Assembly: GCA_964017155.1 (NCBI GenBank)
Contig: OZ024861.1
Span: 49,766,013 to 49,830,012, forward strand
Direction: 5' to 3'
Origin: Oasisia sp. SBJ-2009
Taxonomy: Eukaryota; Annelida; Polychaeta; Sabellida; Siboglinidae
DNA: 64,000 bases
This document shows, piece after piece, positions 23,501 to 35,500 of the stretch (the stretch's first letter is position 1; each line of letters starts with the position of its first letter). The position numbers were made by a program, and so were the translations under genes. The notes under the pieces are model-generated. The model was not told the DNA's origin. It ran no database searches and was given only the letters and a program-made list of their open reading frames with translations.

Positions 23501-26500
23501 TCATTTTTAACTTACTTTGGAGCTTACTGTCGAAGATGAGTACAACGTTTCGATCCGTCAGCTACGGACCTCGTTCACGTACTGGTGTCTGGGCAACACA
23601 TGTGACACCATGAACAAGGTCCGTAGCTGACGGCGGAAAACGTCGTACTCATCTTCAACAAAAAGCTCCCAAGTTAAAGTATCTACAATCACTACAAGTT
23701 GTTACAGTAAGGGGTGTCCTTTTGTGGGCAATGTCTATACCAGCAAAATGTGTATTCACATGCAGGAGACTGTTTTTCAGGAGCATCTATAAATTATGTC
23801 TGCCAGGAACTAATTTTTAAAACATTTGTCAAGTTATACAAAACATCCCGAGATGATTGCTGCTCCTCACACAGTTGTTGTGAACCGGAAGAAATAACTG
23901 AGGCAGCAATTTTGGCATAGTTTGGGCAAGGTGACTTACAAAATCGGCAAGGTGACCAGGCGTACCTATCACATACGAACGGAAACTCTGTAAGCCATCT
24001 AAGACATTTTAATATACTCCTCCAAACCTTCACTTGCTAGTATAATTTTAGTTAGGTATGTTAGAATGATGAAAATAGGCGAAAATCATATAACCTAAAC
24101 CTTACCCCGTACAACTGGAGGATGAATAATTTAATCTGCAGACAACCCTTCTAGAATTGATCCAGAATAACGACAATAATTATACACACAAAATATTATT
24201 TGATTTGTGAGATAGATAATGAAGAAAATGTGTAGAATTGATCCACAACGACGACAATAATTATACACAAAATATTGTTAGATTTGTGAGATAGGAACTG
24301 AAGAAAATTCATATACAACTCTTCTAGAATTTATCTAGAACAAGTACAATAATTATACATAAAATCTTGTTATATTACTATGATAGGCAATGAAGAATAT
24401 TACCTGCTTTGTTGGTTTAAAAACACAATTTAATTTATACATTTTTGTTGCTGCTTTATTGTCCGAAAAAATAAATAGATCATTACTTGTCGAGACAGAC
24501 CGAACAGTTGCATTCCAGACACTTTTATTCCACAGCAAGTAAAACCATTTATTACTGTCTTTACAACAGAGACCACTGCTGCCAAAACTCATCTAAAAAG
24601 CTGCTTTTTAGCTGATCAGAATGATAGTACATATACGAACCTGCTGTTGACGAACTGCTGCGTTTGCTGTCTTTCTTTGAGTTGGCATCAATCTGGGCGA
24701 GGATTGGCAGTGGATCGACATTGCCTCGGTCGAAGCGGCACTCAAAGGCAAACAGATACTTGGCGTAGTTCTTGCGCAGTGTGAAGCCAGCGCTGCTGGA
24801 GCCACCAATGTTGAGGGCACTGCTGACATCTCGCCACTTCTTGTTCTTGGTCACCTACAAACAGATGCACATTGTCAGCTCAGATCACATCTGTCTAGAG
24901 GTTACCACACAACAGGGCTTTCTGCAGGACCAAATTATTGCCACATGGATGTTAACTGTTAAGCCAGTTTACAAACTTTCAAATGTGTCTGATGACCTGA
25001 AATGGGCTACAAACACACGTGACACCATTTACACTCATTTTAAGGCATAAATAATGATATCTATGGTTTTGGAAGACCTTTTTATTTTTTGCTCCTTCAT
25101 TTTTGTACCCGTCCACCCATATTTCTACCCGGCCATAGTCGTTTTTACCCATCCAAATGACGAGTGGATGGGTCTCTGCATAAAGCTATGCCACACAAAG
25201 CATAGGTCTGTGTCATCTGTATTTCTGTCGTGTTTGTGGGGTGCAGAACTTTTGTACACTAGATAGTGACACCAGTATGCAAGTTTGTATATTCACAGGG
25301 TTTTCATTTCATCTATGGGGCCTCTGGCCAACTGCATTAGCATCTGCATAGTAATTTGCAGTTTGGCATTATACTAAATCTAGAGACGATTTTAACCATG
25401 ACTTCTTTTTGTCAATATACAATGCTGCAGTAAACACAATCTAGAGATGATTTCACCCAGAATGTCTTATTTTTTTCAATATACAATGCTGCAGACCTGC
25501 AGTAAACACAACACAAAATCCTAGTAACCAAAACACTCTTAACCCTGCAGGTGACCAGGGCCGAAAAACGGCCCAAATGCACCTGCCTCTGTTGTAACAA
25601 TTTTCATTTCCATCACACTAAACTGACACGCGAGAATTTGGTATCATTGGATAGCTGACAGATTTTTCTAGATCGTGTATATTTTTCCTTGCGTAGGTTT
25701 AGTGACAGATTTTTCGCAGGTGAGTTTGAAAAGCACGTGATACAGTTGCTGCCCATATTTGGGAGATTTTACTGTGTCCTGATGAATGAATTTACGCATC
25801 CATTCATAAAGTCGACACCCCCACACATTCGGTATCAAAAGAAAGCTCTGTGAGTGGCCAATCTGCCAAAAATAAACCATGTGAGTTCGGTCCATTCAGC
25901 CAATCAGAACCGTGATTTCAAATGTGGCGCCATCGACCCCCCACGGAACCAAAGTTGAAGACAAAATGGCGGCCGGTAAACAACAGTTTATCCGCTTCGC
26001 GACTTTCCTTTGGATTATCTCAAGTTTCTGCGTTGATATTTTGACAAAGTGCTTGACAGTATTCATAAACAAGGTTATTATATTAGTTCATGTAGTTAGA
26101 TTGACTTTGGAGGCGTTTTTGGGGTGAAAATTCACCAAATTGGCAGCGCGACATTTCTCCGGCCGAGCGCCTGGGTTGCAACGCTAACGAGCGCGGCCGC
26201 AATCGGCCGCCTTGAATCAACGTATTTTTATGTCGGAAAAAATCATAAATATTATAGTTCTCAACGGATTTGTTTCATTTTTGTTTTATTTTGCAGCTAA
26301 TATATGAATCTACATTTGTCTAAATGGTGAAGTATATTCGTCCACACGATCATTTTCTGGCAGCAGTATGAAATGGGTGTTTTTTTTTTTTAATTTCAAA
26401 TACAAATATCCGCATGATTTTTATTTGTTCTACAGATATTATAATTTTATTATAATAGAGCAACCTTTTAGCGTTAAAATGATGCATCATTCATATTTTC

Positions 26501-29500
26501 ATGACCAATATTAGCGAAGGTATGATTTTTATTGGAACAGTATGCCTCAGTGGATTTTTCTTGGTCACCTGCAGGGTAAAAAAATTATTTCAACCAAGTA
26601 TAGATAAAATACAAAGAAGTGAACAGCACGAAAAGATTAATCTTATTATATAGACACGCAACATATATTTAGTTTGGAAGAACGCAACCTACCAGCCACA
26701 CAATTTTATTAAATGTTAAAATCTTACTTTCTAACATTCTAATAAATAAATCAACATGCCACAATGGCTACAGATATGGTTCCTACACTTACACACGTAA
26801 ATTTATCCAACTGTACCCATTACCCAAGCAGTAATTTTACGAAAGAAATAATTAATTAACCCACCAATTATGCAATGAAGATTCTAACAAACCATTAAGT
26901 AAATGGCCGAGTGCTTGAGAAGTCGTAGAAACTGTACTAGGAAACTACGGAGGCGACATAAACATGACCTTTAGTAGCAGGCCGAATCTTAGTAGTAGAG
27001 GCAGCCAATAAATCAGACAACTAGCTGATCAGATATATCCCGTGTGGCCTGTAAAAATAGCACTGCCATTTAACCACGAGGATGGCCTAAGAAAAAGCAA
27101 TAAAGCGCAGCGTAAAAAATCTACGTGGGAAGGCCGCAGCCTGTACGGATGCAATGTGCTGGCTGGCTCATCACGCTGAAATATGTACTGAGTGAACCGT
27201 TGGCCACCACTGTGGTGCTTGGATCAATGTCCAGTCAACGCAGCTGGTCCTTATGGAACCTTAGAACTGGTGCTTTGTTTGTAGGTAAATAGACTTGACC
27301 TGAAGACCCCCCCCCCCCCCACTCACTCCCATACATCATCTAATCAATATCTGGTCGGAAATCAGGCCACAGTCAGTAAGGGACCATGCCAAATGACATC
27401 ACTGGCTTTGTGTTGTGGCGGCCTATTTAACACCTGCTATCACGTTGCAGTCTCAAGACTTGCCCCCCCCCCCCCCCAGTTGCACATATTTATAAACACC
27501 AGGTTATTTATAGCTGCGGCAGACAGCACTTCTGGAATCTCGCCCAGTCAATGGGAATCTGATGGACTTAAGTAGGTCTGCCCAAGGCTATTAGTGATCA
27601 CCTCCCACCACCCCACCCTACACCACAACCCTACAAGATAAACGGTATTATTGTCAGTTGAGTCTATTGATTTTAGAGGGGACAACCTGTCATCTGGGAT
27701 TGCCTCAGGGTGTCCTGCTCAATGGAGATGAGCCAGTTTTTTTACAATGACACTGTCAGTTGGTGTCAAATACAGTAGCTATGTTCCAGTAACTACCTCC
27801 CAGTGCGATTTACGCCATCTCAGATCGTATGTGACTCTAGACAATTGACATGTCTGTCACCCCAACGCAAAACCACAGGACGGCAATTTAGCCGTCATAC
27901 ACCTGAGTTACAGTTTACAACACATTGAGTATTTGTAATCTAAATTAAACAATGCAACTGCTGCAAACTACAAAGAAACCTTGTATAAGGAACATAGGTT
28001 TGACCAAAGTCAGATGCACCCTAGCCTGCATTCTGCTATATAAAACATGAATAAAAAGATAAATGTTACGACTGGACTGATCAAAACGCTGTACACTTTA
28101 CTCCCTGGCAGACCTATTCAATTGAACACCATCAGCATCTCGACTAATCAGGGAAGCTTTTAGCTATCCAGCAAACTAATGCACAAAGACTACTTGTATA
28201 ACAAATCGTCACCACTATCCGCAGCCAGGTATTCACACAGCTGAGTGAACTAGAGCAATGTAGAGTGAACTAACTTGCCAAAAGGCTCAATGCAGCATCA
28301 CTGGATTCAAATAGTACAACAGACTGTTTGACAAACTGCCAATGGCATCCACTATCACCTCTGTGGTCCATAATTCTGAGTTTTGTACGACTAGATCCCT
28401 ACAACTCCAACAGCACCTCTATAATTCTGACAGTTGTGTAGGACTAGTCAGCTTCTAGAGTTCTAGTATACATAAATCACTACAACCCCGCCACATCACT
28501 CCAACAGCAAGGGACAGTTCAGTTACTTACCCAAAGAAACCACCCCCCAGAGCATTTCAACACTTCACAGGTAAAACTTCTAAAACACCTTTTCACTACA
28601 GTTAACAAGTCTAGTGTCACAAGGCAAATGCTACAGGCCAGTGTTGCGGGGGTATTTCACAGGGTAGGGGTCAAGCTACACAGGAATACAACACTTGACA
28701 TTTTGTGCTGGTTATAAAGTATAAACAGTTAAGGAAAGAAAAACAATTGTTTGAAGAGCATAATTGGACTGATGAACTCGTAGAAATGTTAGTTTCTAAG
28801 GCGAGCGATCGTTCTCACTCCCTATCACTCACGCAAATCACCCATCTAGGGAGCGATTTATCGCTCGCGCTAATTACGATAATCGCTCCCATCACCGGAC
28901 CACGTGGAATGTGGCGCCAACTAAGAACGTTCATAACGCTAATAAGATGACTGACACAGTAAATTATGTGTTTAGATGTACATACGCGATCCAGATGTTT
29001 ACGAGGCGCTAAGTAATTAACTGCGTAACCGAAAAGGTCGCTTTGCAAAACCAGCCGCATGATACGATAACACAGTGGCGCCACCATGCGGATAACATAG
29101 AATGCCACCTGGTGGATAAAACAATCACTCCCTCAAATTATTTCACATTTAGGCGAATGATTTATATGACTAGTCCTACAAAAATGTCAGAATTATAGAG
29201 GTGACAGTGGATGCTGGGGTTTTCAAACGTGAAGCACTGTAAATGGTGTCCTACCTCGACCAGGCCTCCGCGCTCCTTCACGAGGAAGTAGAGCCGGTAG
29301 AGATCAATCTGGGTCTTGCTGATGGTCGGCACAGCAGTGATCGGCGTGTTTCGCTCCTCGTGGAAGGCGAAGAGTCTCTCCAGGAAGTGTCGTCTGTCTG
29401 GCTCCTCGCCGAACTCACAGATCTTGTTGAGAACCTCGTTCTGACACGGCTTCTGCTGCACGGCAACAATGTAGCAACATCAGTTTGACACAACAGAGGT

Positions 29501-32500
29501 TAAAGGTGGTTCTGTTATTAGCTAGTTAGTCAGTCAGGGACTCAGGGTTCATATACATTTTGACACACCAAATGCCATGACTTTCCATGACCTGACAATA
29601 TACGTGAGGAGGCACCTGGCACCCTCCGTTTAATTGAATGTGCATAAGAATAAAATAAATATGTTGAAGGCATACTGCCTGGCAAATTGTGTCAGCTAAT
29701 TTATTAAGAAGCTAACAATGTTCATAATATGAAAGTTTCCCGTTAATAAAATGCACCATTGCTGCAATAAAGTCGACAGCAGAAGTGATGCAGTTCATTT
29801 TTGTATCAGGACACTGGGAAAGTGGTGTTCAGTGACCACAGCATCTCGGGGTTATGGTAATTTGATGGGATCAGGAGAAGAACGACGACGGGAAGTGGAT
29901 ACGACAGCGAGAGGAGGTAAACAAACGTCGAGATGAGGATTTGTATCTAGGTGAACCTGATGCCAGGAATAAAGAGAGCGATATTTTACGCAGGACTTTT
30001 GACATCCAGAGATGTGTCAAGGACATACTTTAACTTAAAGTCACCCGTGCCATCATTCCTATGCCACGGACAGAAACACTCGGGTGATTTAAGGTTATGT
30101 TTCCTTTGACCCAGTTGACTTGTGTTTAAAAATAACTAGTGATAGAAACAACACTATAAAGTTTTTCATATGATCGAATTGCATTCAACACAAGAATGAG
30201 TCAGAAATAGCAAACAGTGCTTTTATACCATCACTTCACACTTTTACTTGTGTGGGTAAATGAAAGAGGGGAGGTGTCACCAGCAAGGGGGAGAAGTGTC
30301 AACAGTTAGGGCGCTGAACTTACCGGTGTGCCTGGCCAACTAGGGGGAGAAGTGTCAACAGTTAGGGCGCTGAACTTACCGGTGTGCCTGGCCAACTAGG
30401 GGGAGAAGTGTCAACAGTTAGGGCGCTGAACTTACTGGTGTGCCTGATCAGCTAGGGGGAGATGTGTCAACAGTTAGGGGGCTGAACATACCAGTGTGCC
30501 TAGCAAGCTAAGGGGAGAAGTGTCAACAGTTAGGGGGCTGAACATACCAGTTTGCCTAGCAAGCTAAGTAGAGAAGTGTCAACAGTTAGGGGGCTGAACT
30601 TACCGGTGTGCCTAGCAAGCTAAGGGGAGAAGTGTCAACAGTTAGGGGGCTGAACATACCAGTTTGCCTAGCAAGCTAAGGGGAGAAGTGTCAACAGTTA
30701 CGGGGCTGAACATACCAGTGTGCCTAGCAAGCTAAGGGGAGAAGTGTCAACAGTTAGGGGGCTGAACTTACCGGTGTGCCTAGCAAGCTAAGGGGAGAAG
30801 TGTCAACAGTTAGGGGGCTGAACATACCAGTTTGCCTAGCAAGCTAAGGGGAGAAGTGTCAACAGTTACGGGGCTGAACATACCAGTGTGCCTAGCAAGC
30901 TAAGGGGAGAAGTGTCAACAGTTAGGGGGCTGAACATACCAGTTTGCCTAGCAAGCTAAGGGGAGAAGTGTCAACAGTTAGGGGGCTGAACTTACCGGTG
31001 TGCCTGGCCAGCTGGGACTGCTGACGTTCTCCAAGTCGTCGTGTAGTGACATGAGACTGGGCGAGGGCGCCACCGGTGTGGCTGGATGAGAAAGGTTGTC
31101 CTGCAACAACAGTCACCAGCTGTAGAGACGGGCTCATCAACAAATGTCACACGTCTATTATTTAACACAAAATAAATCCGGGTTCTCCCAACTACTTGAG
31201 TTGAATCGCGACGGCTTTTAGAGAGACAACATTTATAACACAAATGCATTGAGGGGAGATAGAGCTACGCTTACAACCTAAGCTATGTGTATTGCTAGAT
31301 AGCACATTCTAATGAGGAAAAAAGAAGGAAGACTTCCAAACCTACGCTCAACAATATTTTGACATTTCTGTGGCCATCAGTGATGACTTCAGCACAAGAC
31401 AACAGAAACTATCGCAACTTACCAGTCTACTCCTGCTGGGTTTCTCATTCGAATCCTCTGACCCACTGGCAATGCAATTATGCTGCTGCTGCTGCTGCAT
31501 CTGTTGCTGCTGCATCTGCTGCATTTGTTGCTGCTGCATTTGCTGCTGCTGCATCTGCTGCTGTTGCTGCTGCTGCATCTGCTGTTGTTGCTGCTGCTGC
31601 ATCTGCTGTTGCTGCTGAGGCTCTGCCTTCGAGTCCTGCTGGAGGACCTCAGCAAGGTGAGGTGAGGACTGGACCGTGGAACACGGGGCAGAGGTCGTCA
31701 CCACGACCTCACCAGCCGGCTTACTCTCGACAGTCGTGTTCATTATGGGTGACGACAGACTCTGTGTCACTGTCGTAGACGTGTCACCTACACACAGAAA
31801 CACAGACGTTGGGTCTAAGATTCTGGGAATGGTCCTACTGTCAGCTAATCTTGCCGGAGTACCTTTTATGTACAAACATACGAAGGATTCTCGGAAAAAT
31901 ATGAACAGCCACTGCAAAATTTATTTCTGTCCTCAAAGTGTAAATTAAAACTTGTTATTAGTCAGTGATGTTGAAGTTCTTTTTAGAAACTGCTTCAAAT
32001 TCCCCATTGCCTATTTATTATTTTCTACCTTCTAGCTGCTAAACAAGTCCCTACTGCCAGGTTTTCAGTACATTTTTGCTACTAAACAAGTCCCTACTGC
32101 CAGGTAATTCCAGGCTTTCAAGGCATTCAATTTGGCCACGCAAGCAGCACGCATTTCACGAATCCAGGCAAGGCAAAAAATCATGTCAATAAGACATCCA
32201 GGTATCTGAGGATGTTTTTCGCTAGACTCCTGCTTACAGCGGCGATAAACAATCACGTTTTACGCACATCAAATTGTGTGACTTCGCATCCTGGGCAGGC
32301 TAGCGTTTTACCGTTGTCATAAATGCTCATGTTCAATTAAATTGGTCTTTGTGTTCGACCACATATGCGTTGTCGAGAAAAAGCAACAACAATTCCAGGA
32401 AATGTGTCCTTCAAGTTTCTAAAAGATTCCCAGGCACGAAACACAAGTTGACTGCATCAGCTGTGTGACTTTCATTTGATTTAATAACAGATAAAAGTAA

Positions 32501-35500
32501 TTCCTTCCAATAAATATAAATAGGTACAATTTCATTTCTAACAGAAGATTAAACTGCACATGATGCATCTATTTTGTAATTGTTCTTATTACATTTTCGC
32601 TCCCGGTGAACTGTCTCTGTTTAAAGCCTAGAACTACGCTGAGTTACAGTGCCCCATAAAATAATAATAAACCAGACATAAATATGTCATGTACCCGCTA
32701 ATCAGAACACAGCAATTCCCTGCAGGGGCCTAAACATAAAATTTAATTACGTGGTAATTTCGCTTGGCATTGCCACGGTTCAATATTTCACAGGTAGTAT
32801 CTGTAGAACACGTATAACGGTCTTCCTGGTCTGACTTTTCCCCGATCAATAAAAACAGGCTTCAGTGCAAAACACTCACCGTCCTGGAATGGCGTAACAT
32901 TAACACCTGTGGACCATGAATGACAATCATGTTGTGCACTGAAGTGCTCTGAATACACACACACATACACACAAAATGCTAGTGCTACTGTAGCTAATTA
33001 GATATATATCTATATAGAAAATTCCACGCCTGTTTCCATGCAACAATTACACTGTAATCATCTAATCTGATCCATGAACCAACGGGAATAGTCGCTGACT
33101 GATCATCACTGATATACCGAGAAAATCACCCCGCAAATGTCAGGCTCCTCTGAACAAAGCCAATTCACAGGCTACGCCTTGCTTATCAACTGGCCAAATG
33201 CCGCTAAAATCCTGCAGTTCTGAAGATTGCCTTAGCGAACACACCTTGTGGCCATAACGATAGTCACATACAATACAATACAATAAGCTACATTTCCTCT
33301 AGTAGCAACTGATAAATTCCACAACCACACAAACCTAGAGCAAAATAACCAGAACTTTTTCGAGAAGCATGCTCCCACTTAAACTTAATCATGCAAACAC
33401 AACAAATTGGTAGTAACATGATCAAACTTGTACAATCTTATTCTGTCTGCATCTGTCAGATCTCGCCGTAAATATTTTAGTAACATATATTTCACCCCAG
33501 TCAGAACTGAAGGTCAAGGCTCATCCTCTATCAGTTCCCCAAACTTGCATATTCACCCAACACCTTTCATAACAATGCTTTATCTATGCATCTCTGAAAT
33601 TTGAACAGGTTTTTATATCCAGATACAAATCAAATATATTCATTTAGTATGTATTAATTATTAATGATTAACTGTTACACACAAATGGCTAAGCAGCTAT
33701 GTAGTATGTACATCAAACACTTACAAAAACAAGGTGAAACAAATCATACACACTTACCACTGCTAGTGTTGGCCATGGAAACATCGACTTCAGACCTCGC
33801 TGGCATCCCATTCAGCGTCATCATTCCTGCCGGTCGGTTCTCTGACATGCCACCAGACGGCGCTTCACTGCCAGTGAAATGACTCGACATGGGCACAGTG
33901 GCGGGGGGACCCATGGCATTCATCGCCGCCGCCGACGACAACGAAGTGTTCACTCCGATCGGTCCACCAGGTGGCACTGCTGTGCTCGTCGCCGCCATCG
34001 CCTGCGGCGGCACGCTGTTCATCTCGACACTGTTCATGCCCTTTGACACCATCACGTGGCTGTTCGCCGCCACCATGTGACCGCCCGACATGCCGTGGGT
34101 GTTGGTCATCTCACTGTTGACCATCGGCGCTTGACCACTCCCGGCCATTGGCCCATTCATCCCGGGACTCGTGTTAGCCGCCATCCCGTCGCTGGAAGAC
34201 GAGAGACGGGACTCGGACTGCATCTGGGCGTACCCGGGCTGGTTCGGGGGGAACTGTTCGTACATCGCCTTTCCTGGCCGCGGCGTACTGCCGCTACTAA
34301 ACAGCGACCCCTGACCTCCGAGCTGATTAGCCGCCGCTGCCATCGCCGCCTGCGCGGCCGCAAGTGCACCCTTTGGTGTGCTGGGTGGTAACGCCGCCCC
34401 CTGTTGGCGAGCAGGCATACCAGCCATGTTACTCGGGTCGTCACTGGCGTTCATGTCTGGAAGGTTGGCTGGCGAATGCATTGGGGGGACGGGGGTGCCC
34501 ATTGGCCCCGCGTACGCCCCTGCGTGTTGCCCCTGTTGTTGCTGCTGTGGGTATTGGGCGTGGTAGTTTGAGTTCGGCCCGGCGCGGTTCATCTGAATGT
34601 TCGGGCCGGCGCCTCCATATGGCATGTGATTGTTACCCATCACCTGATTGGCGTAGGGGGCGTTCTGCGGCCCACCAGTGTACCCTGGCATCCCAGGGCC
34701 AGCAGCCCGGTTGTACCCTCCTACAAACAAGATACGTATCACTTAGGTAACATTCAGGTAGTCACCCCTCAACAACCTGGAAGTCATCCTTCAAGATTCT
34801 TTTTTGACCACCATCAAAAAAAGATATGAACATTCACAGCACACAGACTATGGGCAAGTCACAATTCTAGGAAAACCTCGAACAAATCATGTGGAATTTA
34901 CTTGTCATTTACACAAAACAAGTCCTCAGCTGTTCAAGTCACACAAAACTGCATCTGCAAAATGCATTTGCAAAATGCCAAAATAAAAATGTCCACTATA
35001 AAACGGAATCAGTGAGAATTTGATAATTCAACTAGACAAGTATTGGTGACCAAATTTCAAATTTCTGTGTCGACAAATATGAACATCTGCATTCCGAATA
35101 AAAATTCTACAAATGAAATGTGCCAGGATTCTATTATGATTATTTTCACAGGGATTGACAAAAAAGAAAAATTAGCCACAAAAAAGACACCTCCCGACAC
35201 AGACTGGGAGCATATTGTAAACAGAGTAAACTTCCTGGTAAGCATGCAAGTGTTCCCAGGCGCTAGTGGTATGTCTTGGCATACCGGCCCGCTTCCTAAA
35301 CGGCTTATCTTGCAATCAGTACAAGAGTCGGCCTGTGTAAAAAAGTGTATAAAACACATCAGTCGAAAGCTGAGCCGTCAATGAAGTCTCCTAATGCGTA
35401 CAGTGTGCGTACGTCTACGTTACCGGCCACAGCTGCTCTGACCCCATTCGATGCACTGATCTGTTGTGACATTTACACCGAAATACAACACGGCCTAATT

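Larger units (their letters stand above)
22196..24640 (-). other. ARID1 intron 11
   Basis: 2.4 kb. Half is the 28-bp minisatellite (22211-23404). A Penelope-end foldback is at 23510-23680. 23690-24640 is AT-rich, with a decayed pair of repeats around 24130-24370 (TAGAATT.ATC.AGAA, ACAATAATTATACA). Confidence 0.85.
24855..29254 (-). other. ARID1 intron 10
   Basis: 4.4 kb. It contains MITE copy B (24913-25190) and a piggyBac-like element (25543-26576). 26600-29250 shows two poly-C runs (27308-27322, 27463-27478) but no recognised element or exon. Confidence 0.85.

Noticed and set aside
22090..23539. Three overlapping 370-480 codon plus frames
   Set aside because: Products of the 28-bp minisatellite, whose unit lacks stops. 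They also run antisense to ARID1 exon 12 at one end.
28780..28910. Repeated GAGCGAT motifs suggesting a regulatory cluster
   Set aside because: Only three or four short matches in AT-rich intron, too few to separate from chance.
35043..35384. 113-codon plus ORF in intron 6
   Set aside because: Overlaps unremarkable intron sequence with no homology, and the opposite-strand frame is equally long.
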